Shown: positions 46,541 to 56,468, counted from the first letter of the stretch. The stretch is DNA of 64,000 bases from Pseudonocardia oroxyli (GCF_900102195.1 NZ_FNBE01000005.1:111649-175648), one strand, 5' to 3'. The notes: a model not told the origin generated them from the letters alone. Translations and numbers: made by a program.

Positions 46541-47695
46541 ATGCAGCTGCTCCGCCGCGGGGACCGTGGAAGTGCGGTCGTCGAGATCAGGGACACGCTG
46601 CGTCGGTTCGGCCTGCTGGCCACCGCCGCCCCGGGCGCCACTCCCGACCAGTTCGACGTCGAGCTCGAACGCGCCGTCCAGGCCTTCCAGCAGCGTCGTG
46701 GGCTCATCACCGACGGGATCGTCGGGCCGGACACCTACCGCGCATTGCGCGAGGCCGGGTGGAGCCTGGGCGACCGGATGCTGGCGCTGCTGGTGTCCGC
46801 GCCGATGAGCGGTGACGACGTCGGGCAGCTCCAGACCCGGCTCCTCGAGCTGGGCTACGACCCCGGCCGCCCCTCCGGTGTGTTCGACGAGCAGACCGAG
46901 GCCGCCCTGCGCCGGTTCCAGCGCGAGTACGGCATGGCTGCGGACGGCGTCTGCGGGCCCGCCACGCTGCGCGCGCTGCGCCAGCTCGGTCGCAAGGTCA
47001 CCGGCGGCAGCCCGGGCCTGCTGCGCGAGCAGGAGCTGCTCCGCCGCGCCGGGCCCCGGATGCGCGGCAAGCGGATCGTCATCGACCCGGGCCACGGCGG
47101 GCTGGACCGGGGTGTCCAGGCCTCCGGTGTGTGCGAGGCCGACCTGATGTGGGACCTGGCCCGGCGGCTCGTCGGGCGCATGTCGGCCACCGGCATGGAG
47201 GCGCTGGTGACCCGGCGCGAGGACACCTGCCCGTCGGACGCCGAACGCGCCGCCTTCGCCAACGAGGCGAACGCGGACCTCGTCCTTTCTCTTCACTCCG
47301 ACGCGAACCGCAGCATCCACGCGCAGGGGCTCGCGACCTTCCACTTCGGCAACGGGACCGGCGCCACCTCCACCGTGGGGGAGGCGCTCGCCGGGCTGAT
47401 CCAGCGCGAGCTGCTCACCCGCACCGCGATGCTGGACTGCGGCATCCAGGGCCGGACGTGGGAGCTGCTGCGGCTGACCCGGATGCCCACGGTCCGGGTG
47501 GAGCTCGGCTACCTCACGCACATGGGCGACCGGCGCAAGCTGATCGACTCCGGCTTCCGGGACGTCGTGGCCGAGGGGATCCTCGTCGCCGTCAAGCGGC
47601 TGTACCTGCTCGGTCAGAACGACCAGCCGACGGGCACGTTCACCTTCTCGGACGTGCTCGCCCACGAGATCCGGAACCAGGCGCAGGCGATCTGA
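46541..47695 (+). CDS. cwlM: CwlM-type N-acetylmuramoyl-L-alanine amidase homologue
   Basis: A 384-residue cytoplasmic-type protein without a signal peptide: two peptidoglycan-binding domains (about 1-70 and 85-155) and an Amidase_3 domain (about 182-365). Zinc and catalytic residues are retained in DPGHGG, CEADL, SLHSDA and VELGYLTH. In mycobacteria CwlM acts mainly as a phosphorylated activator of MurA; the C-terminal QPTGTFTF may hold the corresponding phosphothreonine (inference). The lack of a signal sequence supports that regulatory role. Confidence 0.9.
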   Translation: MQLLRRGDRGSAVVEIRDTLRRFGLLATAAPGATPDQFDVELERAVQAFQQRRGLITDGIVGPDTYRALREAGWSLGDRMLALLVSAPMSGDDVGQLQTRLLELGYDPGRPSGVFDEQTEAALRRFQREYGMAADGVCGPATLRALRQLGRKVTGGSPGLLREQELLRRAGPRMRGKRIVIDPGHGGLDRGVQASGVCEADLMWDLARRLVGRMSATGMEALVTRREDTCPSDAERAAFANEANADLVLSLHSDANRSIHAQGLATFHFGNGTGATSTVGEALAGLIQRELLTRTAMLDCGIQGRTWELLRLTRMPTVRVELGYLTHMGDRRKLIDSGFRDVVAEGILVAVKRLYLLGQNDQPTGTFTFSDVLAHEIRNQAQAI

Positions 47696-47732
47696 GCCCG
47701 TGCGGGCCGAGGAGCTGCGCGCCCGCCGTCCC

Positions 47733-47789
47733 GCGCCCCTGACTCACACCTGTGTGATTCGGGGCGCCTGGAGCCCGTACAGCGGGCTC
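47733..47789. terminator. bidirectional terminators between cwlM and the GNAT gene
   Basis: First hairpin: GCGCCCC and GGGGCGC arms with an inner CTCACAC/GTGTGA stem (47733-47767). Second: GAGCCCG and CGGGCTC (47771-47789), ending at the convergent GNAT stop. Confidence 0.78.
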
Positions 47790-48446
47790 TCAGATCGCGT
47801 GTACGCGCGCGGGGGTGCGAGGCGCGGGTGGTGCGGCGGCCTGCATCGGGATCGTGATCGTGCCCAGGAGTTGCTCGAGCGCGTGCTCGACGTCCTCCTT
47901 CCACTCCAGCCCCGAGCGCAGCTCCATCCGCAGCCGCGGCCACCGCGGGTGGGGACGGACCGTCTTGAACCCGACGCTGCGCAGGAAGTCCGCCGGGACG
48001 ATGCAGCCGGGCTCGGTGCCGGGCTTGGCCTCGCCGAAGGCCTCGATCGCCCGCACGCCGCGGCGGGTCAGGTCCTTCACGACGGCCTGGGCGAGCATCC
48101 GCCCGAGACCCTCGCCCGCGAACTCCGGCATCACCTGCAGGGTGGTCAACAGCACCGCGTCCGCACTCACCGGGCCGGTGGGCATCTCCGTGGCGCGCGG
48201 CACCGCGTCCGGCGGCGCGTACAGGACGTAGCCCGCGGGCGCGCCGCGCATGTAGACGATCTTCCCGCACGAGCCCCACTCGAGGAGGATCTCGGAGACC
48301 CACGCCTCCTTCTCGAGCTCGGTGGTGCCGAAGTCCTCGGCCTGCTTCGCGAGGTGCGGTGCCAGCTCCCAGAACACGCAGGAGCGACAACGCTTCGGGA
48401 GATCTCCGAGGTTGTCGAGGTTGACCGCCGTGACGTGCCAGGACAA
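47790..48446 (-). CDS. GNAT family N-acetyltransferase with a probable TTG start
   Basis: A 218-residue acetyltransferase-like protein conserved beside cwlM in actinobacteria (Rv3916c-type). The N-terminal SWHVTAVNLDNLGDLPKRC carries CRSCVFWEL, a distinctive Cys pair. The acetyl-CoA loop is LLTTLQVMPEFAGEGLGRML. TTG 48446 is the best start: GGAGG lies seven bases upstream and homologues begin there, while the longer GTG starts have no RBS. Acceptor unknown. Confidence 0.8.
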   Translation of the reverse strand: MSWHVTAVNLDNLGDLPKRCRSCVFWELAPHLAKQAEDFGTTELEKEAWVSEILLEWGSCGKIVYMRGAPAGYVLYAPPDAVPRATEMPTGPVSADAVLLTTLQVMPEFAGEGLGRMLAQAVVKDLTRRGVRAIEAFGEAKPGTEPGCIVPADFLRSVGFKTVRPHPRWPRLRMELRSGLEWKEDVEHALEQLLGTITIPMQAAAPPAPRTPARVHAI

Positions 48447-48672
48447 CGTGCTACCTCCGGCGGGGACCCTGGGGTTCCGCGAGTCGTGAACCCCCGCGTG
48501 ATCACGAGGGCTGCTCGATGGTAGGTCGGCGGACAGGTCGCGCGACACCCCGACGACGACGACCGGTCACCCGGCCTCGCCGAAGGGCAGGCCGTACACC
48601 CGTCCCGGTTACACTCAACTGCCGTTTCCCAGCGCCCGAGTGGCGCTGCCGTGTCGATCTGGAGGATCCGTC

Positions 48673-50010
48673 GTGACGATCCCGCCCTCCCCGCACCGCC
48701 CCGACGCCGTCGAGCGGACCGCGGCGGCAGCGGCGGCCCCGACGGAACGCTTCGCCGTCCGCACCCAGGGCATGGTCGCTTCCGAGATCCGCGCGCTCTT
48801 CGCGGTCGCCAGCCGGCCCGAGGTCGTCTCGCTCGCGGGCGGGATGCCGAACCTCGCCGCCCTCCCGCTGGACACGCTCTCCGCCGAGATCGGGGACCTC
48901 GTCGCCCGCGAGGGGCAGGTCGCGCTGCAGTACGGGTCCGCCCAGGGCGTCCCGGCGCTGCGCGAGCAGATCTGCGACGTCATGCGGGAGGAGGGGATCG
49001 AGGCCGACCCGAACGACGTCGTGGTGACCGTGGGGTCGCAGATGGCGCTCGATCTCGTCACCCGGCTGTTCTGCGACCCCGGTGACGTCGTGCTCGCCGA
49101 GGGGCCCTCGTACGTCGGCGCGCTGGGCAGCTTCGCCGCCTACCAGGCCCGCGTGGTGCACGTCGCGATGGACTCGGAGGGACTCGTCCCCGAGCTGCTC
49201 GAGGAGGCCCTGCGCACCCTCGCAGGGCGTGGGATCACCCCCAAGTTCCTGTACACGATCCCGAACTTCCACAACCCGGCCGGCGTCACGCTGGCGGTGT
49301 CGCGGCGCAGACGGATCCTCGAGCTCTGCGCCGAGTACGGGGTCGGGGTCGTCGAGGACAACCCCTACGGCCTCCTCGGCTTCAGCGGCACGACGTACCC
49401 GGCGCTCCGGTCCATGGACCGCTCCGTGATCTATCTCGGGTCGTTCTCCAAGACGTTCGCGTCCGGGCTGCGGGTCGGCTGGGCGCTCGTCCCGCCCGCG
49501 GTCCGGGACCGGCTCGTCCTCGCCGCCGAGTCCGCGACCCTCTGCCCGCCGAGCTTCACGCAGATGATCGTGTCGCGGTACCTCGAGAAGCACGACTGGC
49601 GCGCCCAGGTGAAGACGTTCACCGAGCAGTACCGCGAGCGCCGGGACGCGATGCTGGCCGCGCTCGAGACCCACCTCCCGGACGGCTGCACCTGGACCGT
49701 CCCGGACGGCGGCTTCTACGTGTGGGTCACCCTGCCCGAGGGCGTCGACGCCAAGGCGATGCTGCCCCGCGCCGTGACCGCCCGGGTCGCGTACGCCTCG
49801 GGCACCGGCTTCTACGCCGACGGTCTCGGCAGCCGCCAGCTCCGCCTCTCGTACTGCTACCCGACGCCTGAGCGCATCACCGAAGGCGTGCGTCGGCTGG
49901 CCGCGGTGATCGAGGCCGAGATGGACGTGCGCCGCACCTTCGGCCTCCCCGCCGCGCCCGCACTGGAGGTGCGCAGGGGAGCACACACCCCCTCACCCGA
50001 CACGGCGTGA
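48673..50010 (+). CDS. PLP-dependent aminotransferase (class I/II, 2-aminoadipate-type)
   Basis: A 445-residue fold-type I aminotransferase. The N-terminal motif is VVSLAGGMPN, then QYGSAQGVPALRE, NFHNPAG, EDNPYG and the PLP Lys in GSFSKTFASGLRVGW. It resembles LysN/MocR-like aminotransferases without a DNA-binding domain. The substrate amino acid is unknown; D-amino-acid or wall-precursor supply would fit the adjacent ddl but is speculation. GTG 48673 has GGAGGA seven bases upstream. Confidence 0.88.
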   Translation: MTIPPSPHRPDAVERTAAAAAAPTERFAVRTQGMVASEIRALFAVASRPEVVSLAGGMPNLAALPLDTLSAEIGDLVAREGQVALQYGSAQGVPALREQICDVMREEGIEADPNDVVVTVGSQMALDLVTRLFCDPGDVVLAEGPSYVGALGSFAAYQARVVHVAMDSEGLVPELLEEALRTLAGRGITPKFLYTIPNFHNPAGVTLAVSRRRRILELCAEYGVGVVEDNPYGLLGFSGTTYPALRSMDRSVIYLGSFSKTFASGLRVGWALVPPAVRDRLVLAAESATLCPPSFTQMIVSRYLEKHDWRAQVKTFTEQYRERRDAMLAALETHLPDGCTWTVPDGGFYVWVTLPEGVDAKAMLPRAVTARVAYASGTGFYADGLGSRQLRLSYCYPTPERITEGVRRLAAVIEAEMDVRRTFGLPAAPALEVRRGAHTPSPDTA

Positions 50011-50032
50011 GCCACTGACGCCTGACCCACTG

Positions 50033-50062
50033 ACGCCCCGCGGCCCGATGGCCGCGGGGCGT
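50033..50062 (+). terminator. terminator after the aminotransferase
   Basis: ACGCCCCGCGGCC and its perfect complement around CGAT, 23 bp after the stop. Confidence 0.85.
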
Positions 50063-50065
50063 CGA

Positions 50066-50081
50066 TGTTTCACGTGGAACG
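50066..50081. promoter_or_regulatory. parS site 1
   Basis: TGTTTCACGTGGAACG, one mismatch from the bacterial parS palindrome GTTTCACGTGAAAC. ParB is encoded 1.6 kb away. Confidence 0.85.
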
Positions 50082-50127
50082 GCTCGGCTCGGCTCGGCTC
50101 GGCTCGGCTCGGCTCGGCTCGGCTCGG
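50081..50127. repeat. GGCTC x 9 microsatellite next to parS1
   Basis: Nine perfect 5-bp units (50081-50125) immediately follow the parS site, in non-coding DNA. Confidence 0.95.
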
Positions 50128-50130
50128 ACG

Positions 50131-50467
50131 ATGATCCACCGTCGGGGCGCCGAGAGGTCGATTCCCGACCCACCATCTCCCGAACGCTGGATCATGGCCT
50201 GCGTCCTGCGCCCTGCGCCCCGCCCGGCCCCGGCCCCGGGACCGGTCCCGGTCCCGGTCCCGGCCTCGGTCCCAGGCCACCGCACCCCAGCACTGTCCGC
50301 GTATACGCATCACCAGCCGCGCACCCACCACCGCACCGCCGAGAGGTCGATCCGTGACCGAGCATCTCCCAGACGCCGGATCACGGCCCGCATCCTGCGC
50401 CCCCGCCCAGCCCCGATCGCACGCCGCCCACCTCCGCACTGCCCGCGTATACGCATCACCGGCCGCT
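50131..50467. repeat. diverged tandem duplication of an intergenic unit containing the ATGATCCACCGTCGGG-family repeat
   Basis: Unit A (50131-50323) and unit B (50322-50467) share in order GCCGAGAGGTCGAT, CATCTCCC, GGATCA, TCCTGCGCCC and GCGTATACGC-ATCACC. The palindrome GCGTATACGC occurs at 50299-50308 and 50445-50454. Unit A starts with the same ATGATCCACCGTCGGGG found at 31540. Between the units is a CGGTCC-rich low-complexity stretch. No gene is supported in 50011-50539. Confidence 0.75.
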
Positions 50468-50480
50468 CCCTCGCCACACC

Positions 50481-50496
50481 CGTTCCACGTGAAACA
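50481..50496. promoter_or_regulatory. parS site 2
   Basis: CGTTCCACGTGAAACA, inverted relative to site 1, 44 bp before the ddl start. Confidence 0.85.
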
Positions 50497-50539
50497 TCCC
50501 CGCCGCCGCGCTCGCCCCGGCGTGGCGGAGAATGCGCGG

Positions 50540-51487
50540 GTGAGCGATCGAAGCGTGGCGGTACTGGCGGGCGGACTCTCCCACGAGCGCGAGGTCTCGC
50601 TACGGTCCGGCAAGCGGCTCGCCGGCGCGCTGCGTTCGGTGGGCGTGGACGTTCGCGAGTGGGACGCCGACGCGTCCCTGATCGAGCGTCTGCGCACGGA
50701 CCGCCCATCGGCCGCGATCGTGGCGCTGCACGGGGGAGAGGGGGAGAACGGCGCCATCCACGCCGTCCTGGAGCTCCTGGGGGTGCCTTACGTGGGCACC
50801 GCCTCGGCCGCCTGCCGCCGCGCCTGGGACAAGCCGACCGCGAAGGCCGAGTTCGCCCGCGCGGGCCTCGACACTCCCGACTGGATCGCGCTCCCGCACA
50901 CGACCTTCCGTGAGCTCGGAGCGCAGGCCGTGCTCGACGCGATGGTCGAGCGTCTCGGTCTGCCGCTGATGCTCAAGCCCGACCAGGGCGGCTCGGCACT
51001 CGGTGCCCAGGTCGTCCGGTCGGCCGCGGATCTGCCGGCCGCGATGGTCAGCTGCCTCGCCTACGCCGACACGGTTCTCGCCGAGCGTTTCGTGACGGGC
51101 ACGGAGGTCGCCGTCTCCGTCGTGCACGACGGCACCCTTCCGCGAGCCCTGCCCCCGGTCGAGGTGGAGGCGCCCGGTGGCGTCTACGACTACACCGCCC
51201 GCTACACGCCGGGCGCGACGTCGTTCCACTGCCCGGCGCGGCTTCCCGCCGACACGATCGCCCTCCTCGAACGCACGGCGCTCGAGGCGCACGCACTTCT
51301 CGGCCTCCGGGACCTCTCGCGCATGGACGCCGTCGTGGACGGGGAGGGGCGGGTGCAGATCCTGGAGGTGAACGTCTCGCCCGGCCTCACCGACACCTCG
51401 CTGCTGCCGACCGCGGTCGCCGCGGACGGCGGAGATCTCGGCACGGTCTTCGCCGCCCTCGTGGAGAAGGCGATCGAGCGGGGCTGA
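50540..51487 (+). CDS. ddl: D-alanine-D-alanine ligase
   Basis: A 315-residue ATP-grasp ligase making D-Ala-D-Ala for peptidoglycan. The N-terminal motif is VLAGGLSHEREVSLRSG, then ALHGGEGENG, LMLKPDQGGSALG and the metal site VQILEVNVSPGLTDTSLLP. Length is at the short end for the family. GTG 50540 follows a -10-like GAGAAT (50528-50533) at leaderless distance. Convergent with parB. Confidence 0.9.
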   Translation: MSDRSVAVLAGGLSHEREVSLRSGKRLAGALRSVGVDVREWDADASLIERLRTDRPSAAIVALHGGEGENGAIHAVLELLGVPYVGTASAACRRAWDKPTAKAEFARAGLDTPDWIALPHTTFRELGAQAVLDAMVERLGLPLMLKPDQGGSALGAQVVRSAADLPAAMVSCLAYADTVLAERFVTGTEVAVSVVHDGTLPRALPPVEVEAPGGVYDYTARYTPGATSFHCPARLPADTIALLERTALEAHALLGLRDLSRMDAVVDGEGRVQILEVNVSPGLTDTSLLPTAVAADGGDLGTVFAALVEKAIERG

Positions 51488-51630
51488 CACCCGCGAAGGA
51501 TCCTGTTATGACACGTCGGCGAGTGCGTCCACATCCCGCCGTACCGGATCCACCCTCGATCAGCCAGCGGCGCACAGGGGGCCCGTGAGCGGCACGTCTC
51601 GCGCACGGGCCTCGGTGGACGAGTCGGGAC

Positions 51631-52581
51631 TCAGCCGCCCTGTTCGATCATCCGCGCGATGCGCTCGAAGTCCTCCGCGGAGCCGAACTCGACCACGAGT
51701 CGGCCCTTCCGGGCGCCCATCTCGACCTTGACCGTCGTGTCGAAGCGGTCGGACAGTCGATCGGCCAAGGCGCTCATGCCCTCGCTCACCGCGGGGCGCC
51801 CACGGGGCTTGCGCGCCTTGGCGGCGGGGGCCTCGTTGCGGGCGAGGACGACCGCCTCCTCCGTCGCGCGCACCGACAGTCCCTCGGCGACGATGCGAGC
51901 GGCGAGCTCCTCCTGGGCGGCGGCGTCGTCGAGCCCGAGCAGGGCTCGAGCGTGACCGGCCGAGAGCACTCCTGCCGCGACCCGCCGCTGCACCGCGACG
52001 GGCAGACGCAGGAGCCGGATCATGTTCGTGACGACGGGTCGGCTGCGGCCGATCCGGTCGGCGAGCTCGGTCTGGGTGACGCCGAACTCCTCGAGCAGCT
52101 GCTCGTAGGCGGCGGCCTCTTCGAGCGGGTTCAGCTGAACGCGGTGGATGTTCTCCAGCAACGCGTCCCGCAGCATCTGGTCGTTGGTCGTGCCGCGCAC
52201 GATGGCGGGCAGCTCGGTCAGCCCGGCCCGCTGGGAGGCGCGCCACCGACGTTCGCCCATGACGAGCTCGTACTGGCCGGCGACGAGCTCACGCACGACG
52301 ATCGGTTGCAGCAGCCCGAACTCGCGGATGGAGTGCTCGAGCTCGGCGAGCTGCTCGTCGTCGAACTGGGTGCGGGGCTGCTTCGGGTTGGGCCGGATCG
52401 CCCCGACGGGGATCTCGCGGTACTCCGCGCCGACGCTCGTCATCGGCTCCGGCGCACGCATCCGTGAGGGCAGCATGTCCGTCGGCGTCAACGCCATCGG
52501 CCCGGTCCGGATCCCGGTCTCCGGCCCCGTGGGAATCAGCGCGGCCAGGCCGCGGCCCAGTCCGCCCTTGCGCTCCGCCAT
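51631..52581 (-). CDS. parB: chromosome-partitioning protein ParB
   Basis: A 316-residue CTP-dependent parS-binding protein. N-terminal ParA-activating peptide ([13 protein letters not shown]); CTP-binding ParB/Srx domain with GERRWRAS; helix-turn-helix [19 protein letters not shown]-terminal dimerisation domain. Starts directly after the parA stop. Confidence 0.97.
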   Translation of the reverse strand: MAERKGGLGRGLAALIPTGPETGIRTGPMALTPTDMLPSRMRAPEPMTSVGAEYREIPVGAIRPNPKQPRTQFDDEQLAELEHSIREFGLLQPIVVRELVAGQYELVMGERRWRASQRAGLTELPAIVRGTTNDQMLRDALLENIHRVQLNPLEEAAAYEQLLEEFGVTQTELADRIGRSRPVVTNMIRLLRLPVAVQRRVAAGVLSAGHARALLGLDDAAAQEELAARIVAEGLSVRATEEAVVLARNEAPAAKARKPRGRPAVSEGMSALADRLSDRFDTTVKVEMGARKGRLVVEFGSAEDFERIARMIEQGG

Positions 52582-53475
52582 CTATGCCCCATCCGTCTGC
52601 TCATCCATGTGCGAGCCGTACTCCGCGATCTCGCGCGCCGCGTCGACGTAGCTCATCGCCCCGCGGGAGCCGGGGTCGTACGCGAGGACGGTCTGGCTGT
52701 AGCCCGGCGCCTCGGAGACCTTCACGCTACGCGGGATGACCGTCCGAAGGACCGTATTGCCGAAATGCTGTCGCACTTCCGAGGTGACCTGGTCGGCGAG
52801 CTTCGTCCGGCCGTCGTACATGGTCAGCAGGATGGTCGACACGTGCAACGCGGTGTTGAGGTGCGAGCGCACCAGGTCGATGTTGCTCAGGAGCTGGCCC
52901 AGGCCCTCCAGCGCGTAGTACTCGCACTGGATCGGGATCAGCACCTCCTGGGCCGCGACGAGGGCGTTGACGGTGAGCAGGCCGAGCGAGGGCGGGCAGT
53001 CGATCAGGACGTAGTCGACGTTCAGCTCGTCGAGCGCGTCGTCGTTGAGCGCTTGGCGCAGCCGCGACTCGCGGGCGACCATGCTCACGAGCTCGATCTC
53101 CGCACCCGCCAGGTCGATGGTGGCGGGCACGCACAGCAGGTTGTCCGACGCCGTGCTGACGGCGGCCGCCTCGACGAGGCCGATCTCGCCGATCAGCGCC
53201 TCGTAGACAGACGGAGTGCCCGTCCGGTGCTCGACGCCGAGGGCCGTACTGGCGTTGCCCTGGGGGTCGAGGTCGATGACCAGGACGCGCAGGCCGTGCA
53301 GGGCGAGCGCCGCAGCCACGTTGACCGTGCTCGTCGTCTTGCCGACGCCGCCTTTCTGGTTGGCGATCGTGAGGATGCGGCGGTGGGCCGGCTTCGGCAT
53401 GCCGTGACGGTCGGGGTGCCGCAGACGGGCGGCGCGCTCCGCCTCTTCGGCTATCGGGGTCCAGCCGAGGCTCAT
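52582..53475 (-). CDS. parA: chromosome-partitioning ATPase ParA (Soj)
   Basis: A 297-residue deviant Walker ATPase. Walker A is ANQKGGVGKTT; Walker B region VDYVLIDCPPSLG; DPQGNAST. A 30-residue N-terminal extension precedes the domain; an internal ATG (MPKPAHRR) is a possible alternative start. Operon with parB; preceded by parS3. Confidence 0.96.
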   Translation of the reverse strand: MSLGWTPIAEEAERAARLRHPDRHGMPKPAHRRILTIANQKGGVGKTTSTVNVAAALALHGLRVLVIDLDPQGNASTALGVEHRTGTPSVYEALIGEIGLVEAAAVSTASDNLLCVPATIDLAGAEIELVSMVARESRLRQALNDDALDELNVDYVLIDCPPSLGLLTVNALVAAQEVLIPIQCEYYALEGLGQLLSNIDLVRSHLNTALHVSTILLTMYDGRTKLADQVTSEVRQHFGNTVLRTVIPRSVKVSEAPGYSQTVLAYDPGSRGAMSYVDAAREIAEYGSHMDEQTDGA

Positions 53476-53496
53476 CGCTGGGGACCTTCCTGGGGA

Positions 53497-53512
53497 TGTT
53501 TCACGTGGAACG
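53497..53512. promoter_or_regulatory. parS site 3
   Basis: TGTTTCACGTGGAACG, spanning the rsmG 3' end and the 25-bp gap to parA. Confidence 0.85.
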
Positions 53513-54169
53513 CTTCTTCCGGGGTCGACCGGCGAGTCGGGCCTGACGTTCGACGGACACCACTGTGCTCGGCGGGTCGACGATGCCGGTGCCGCACAGC
53601 TCGATGACGGGAGTGCCGCCGCCCAGCCTGCGGACCTCGGCGGCGTCCCGCTCGATCTCCTGCGGTGCGGACGCGCCCTTCACCGCGAGCATCCGGCCCC
53701 CCGTGCGGAGCAGCGGGAGCGACCAGCCGGCGAGCCGGGCGAGCGGAGCGACGGCGCGTGCGGTGACCACGTCAGCCCCCTCCCATCGCCGTCGGATCGC
53801 ATTCTCCTCTGCTCGCCCGCGCTCGACCGTCAGCGACAAGCCGAGATCCGCGATGATCTCCTCCAACCACTCCACCCGGCGGGCGAGCGGTTCGACGAGC
53901 ACGATCCGGAGGTCCGGACGGGCGAGGCACAACGGTATCCCGGGAAGGCCCGCACCCGAGCCCACATCCACCACTTTCGCGCTGTCCGGCACGAGTTCCG
54001 CGACGACGGCGCAGTTGAGGACGTGACGGTCCCACAGCCGGTCCGCCTCGCGCGGCCCGATCAGACCACGTTCGACGCCCGAGGTCGCGAGGTGGTCGAC
54101 GTAGCGGGCGGCGAGCTCGAGCCGGTCGCCGAAGACCTTCTGCGCGGCCGGGGGAGGGGGATGTTCCAC
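53501..54169 (-). CDS. rsmG: 16S rRNA (guanine527-N7)-methyltransferase RsmG
   Basis: A 222-residue SAM methyltransferase (GidB). SAM motif [29 protein letters not shown] upstream; Arg/Lys-rich C-terminus. No ATG is available; GTG 54169 fits the family N-terminus ([17 protein letters not shown]) and lies inside parS4, while the last codons run through parS3, so both gene ends are parS sites. Confidence 0.93.
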   Translation of the reverse strand: MEHPPPPAAQKVFGDRLELAARYVDHLATSGVERGLIGPREADRLWDRHVLNCAVVAELVPDSAKVVDVGSGAGLPGIPLCLARPDLRIVLVEPLARRVEWLEEIIADLGLSLTVERGRAEENAIRRRWEGADVVTARAVAPLARLAGWSLPLLRTGGRMLAVKGASAPQEIERDAAEVRRLGGGTPVIELCGTGIVDPPSTVVSVERQARLAGRPRKKRST

Positions 54170-54177
54170 GTGAAACC
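54162..54177. promoter_or_regulatory. parS site 4, overlapping the rsmG start codon
   Basis: TGTTCCACGTGAAACC: same variant as the other three, in the orientation of site 2. Confidence 0.85.
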
Positions 54178-54243
54178 GTCCTGGGGAGGAGACGACGGCG
54201 CCCTCCGGTCCGAACTGGACACGGAGGGCGCCACCGCGGGGAT

Positions 54244-54735
54244 CTACTTGTCGCGGAAGACGACGACCTGCCGGCGGGGCTCCTCGCCCTCGCTCTCGCT
54301 CGAGACGCCCTTGACCGCCGCGACGGCGTCGTGGACGACCTTGCGCTCGAACGGCGTCATCGGCCGCAGCCGGGCGGGCGTACCGGTCTCCTTGACCTCC
54401 TCGGCGGTACGGGTGCCGAGCTCGGTCAGCTCGTCCCGCCGACCCTGCCGCCACCCGGCGATGTCCAGCATCAGCCGGCTGCGGTTGCCGGAGGCCTGCT
54501 GCACCGCCAGGCGGGTCAGCTCCTGCAGCGACTCGAGGGCGGCACCCTTCTCGCCGACGAGTCGGGCGAGGTCCTCGCCGCCGTCGATGCTGACGATCGC
54601 CCGGCCGGCCTCGACGTCCAGGTCGATGTCACCGTCGTAGTCGAGGATGTCGAGCAACCGCTCGAGGTAGTCCCCGGCGATGTCGCCCTCTTTGATCAGC
54701 TGGTCCTCGGACCCGCCCTCCGCCGTCTTCGGCAC
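54244..54735 (-). CDS. jag: RNA-binding protein Jag/KhpB (KH-R3H)
   Basis: A 163-residue RNA-binding protein. KH domain about 50-100 ([24 protein letters not shown] segment with GxxG replaced by GEKG) and R3H domain at the end ([18 protein letters not shown]). The N-terminal Jag domain is absent, as in other actinobacteria. GTG 54735 has GAGGAG six bases upstream. Standard position after yidC. Confidence 0.92.
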   Translation of the reverse strand: MPKTAEGGSEDQLIKEGDIAGDYLERLLDILDYDGDIDLDVEAGRAIVSIDGGEDLARLVGEKGAALESLQELTRLAVQQASGNRSRLMLDIAGWRQGRRDELTELGTRTAEEVKETGTPARLRPMTPFERKVVHDAVAAVKGVSSESEGEEPRRQVVVFRDK

Positions 54736-54817
54736 GCGTACTCCTCTCCACGTTGCGCTCGTCCGACCGCCAGGCGACCGGACGAGGTGAGCGAGCCGCG
54801 GCCCGCTCGAAGGTCTG

Positions 54818-55882
54818 CTACCGACGCTTCTTGCCCTTGCGGGCCTGCGTCCGGTTACCGCCGCCCGGGCGCCCGCCCGACCCACCGGATCGGTTGACGG
54901 GCTTCGCGCCGGGCTTGGGCTTCGTCACCGGCTTGGCCCCGGGCTTCTTCTCCGGAGCGGACTCGGTGGTCTCGGTCTCGGGCTCCTCGACGGCCTCGGG
55001 CTCGGCCGGGGTCGAGCCGTTCCGGTTCGGCTTCTGGCCGGGCTTGGGCGCCAGGGCGTTGCGGTTCTGCGCCGCCTTGTCCTTCTTCTCGGCCTCTTCC
55101 GCGTCGATCCTCTTGTAGACGACGTACTGCTGGCCGAGCGTCCAGAGGTTGTTGGAGACCCAGTAGAAGAGGATCGCCAGGGGCAGGAACGGGCCACCGA
55201 CCACGACGCCGATCGGGAACACGTACAGCATCAGCTTGTTCATGATCGCGGTCTGCGAGTTCGCCATGGCGGCCGGGTTGGCGGCCTGCCGGGCGACCGA
55301 GTGCCGCGCCGTGATGTGGGTGAAGATGCCCGCGAGGATCATCAGCGGGATCATCACGATCAGCTGGCTGGTGAGGTTCCCGCCGAGCTCCTGGAGCGTG
55401 ACGGTGGAGTACTGCGTGTTGACGACGGTCGCACCCAGCTTGGCGCCGAAGAACGACGAGTCGACGAACGAACGCACCTCGTCCGCGCCGAAGAAGTAGT
55501 TCTCGGTCTTGCCGGGCTTGAACTCCCGCAGCACGTGGAACAGGCCGATGAACACCGGCACCTGCACCAGGACCGGCAGGCAGCCGCCGAGCGGGTTCGC
55601 CCCGTTCTCCGCCTGGAGCTTCTGCATCTCCTGCGTGAGCTTCTGCCGGTCGTTCGCGTACTTCTTCCGGAGCCGCTGCATCTCCGGCGCCATCTCCTGC
55701 ATCTTGCGCATGGAGCGGACCTGGCCGACGAACGGCTTGTAGAGGATCGCGCGGAGGGTGAAGACCAGGAAGATGACCGACAGGACCCAGGAGATGCCGG
55801 CGTCCGCGCCGAAGATGAAGCCGAACGCCTTGTGCCAGACCCACATGATGAACGACACGGGGTAGTAGATGAAGTTCAGCAC
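54818..55882 (-). CDS. yidC: membrane protein insertase YidC
   Basis: A 354-residue Oxa1/YidC insertase with five helices ([20 protein letters not shown] start; [40 protein letters not shown]). A long Pro/Lys-rich basic C-terminal tail likely contacts the ribosome. GTG 55882 has GGAG eight bases upstream and overlaps the yidD stop. Confidence 0.95.
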   Translation of the reverse strand: MLNFIYYPVSFIMWVWHKAFGFIFGADAGISWVLSVIFLVFTLRAILYKPFVGQVRSMRKMQEMAPEMQRLRKKYANDRQKLTQEMQKLQAENGANPLGGCLPVLVQVPVFIGLFHVLREFKPGKTENYFFGADEVRSFVDSSFFGAKLGATVVNTQYSTVTLQELGGNLTSQLIVMIPLMILAGIFTHITARHSVARQAANPAAMANSQTAIMNKLMLYVFPIGVVVGGPFLPLAILFYWVSNNLWTLGQQYVVYKRIDAEEAEKKDKAAQNRNALAPKPGQKPNRNGSTPAEPEAVEEPETETTESAPEKKPGAKPVTKPKPGAKPVNRSGGSGGRPGGGNRTQARKGKKRR

Positions 55883-56133
55883 GGGGCTTGCTCCTCGCAC
55901 TTCTCAGTGCCGTGGTCGGATCGGGGTGGGACCGGGTCTACTCCGCCAGGGTGCCACGGGTGGCAGCGCAGGAGTCGGCGCAGCGCGAGCCAACACCCGC
56001 GCAGCGCGCCGTGGACCTGGATCGCCTCGACGGCGTAGGCGCTGCAGCTGGGGTAGAAGCGACAGCTCGGGGGCAGGTTCGGGGAGATCCAGCGCTGGTA
56101 GAAGCGCAGGAGCGCGAGGAGGACGGTGCTCAT
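55876..56133 (-). CDS. yidD: membrane protein insertion efficiency factor YidD
   Basis: An 85-residue protein with the complete YidD signature ([47 protein letters not shown]). Overlaps rnpA by 4 bp and yidC by 7 bp. Confidence 0.95.
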   Translation of the reverse strand: MSTVLLALLRFYQRWISPNLPPSCRFYPSCSAYAVEAIQVHGALRGCWLALRRLLRCHPWHPGGVDPVPPRSDHGTEKCEEQAPC

Positions 56134-56468
56134 CGCGTGGCCTTCCGCAGGCCCGAGTCGAGGTCGGCGGCCAGCTCGCTCGACGTGGCGGTGGCCGCGG
56201 GTGGCAGGGCCCGGACGACGAGCAGGGCGCCCGCGGGCAACGTCGCCAACCGGTCCGCCACGAGATGACGGAGCCGCCGGGCCACGCGGTGGCGGACCAC
56301 CGCGTTCCCGACGGCCTTGCTCACGACGAATCCGGCCCTCGGACCGAGGACCGGATTCGGGGTCGTGTCCAGATGCACGACGAGACGGGCGCGCCCGGCG
56401 CGGCGACCTCGGCGGATCGTCGAGGCGAACTCGTCCCGACGGGTCAGCCGGGCGCCGGCGGGCAGCAC
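56130..56468 (-). CDS. rnpA: ribonuclease P protein component
   Basis: A 112-residue basic protein; RNase P motif [20 protein letters not shown] with the central RNR-like helix. N-terminal FxxTIRRG pattern present. Between rpmH (16 bp) and yidD. Confidence 0.94.
   Translation of the reverse strand: MLPAGARLTRRDEFASTIRRGRRAGRARLVVHLDTTPNPVLGPRAGFVVSKAVGNAVVRHRVARRLRHLVADRLATLPAGALLVVRALPPAATATSSELAADLDSGLRKATR

Noticed and set aside
50081..50127. CRISPR-like array
   Set aside because: Five-base units without spacers; a microsatellite. The Gly-coding repeats in ponA are coding low complexity.
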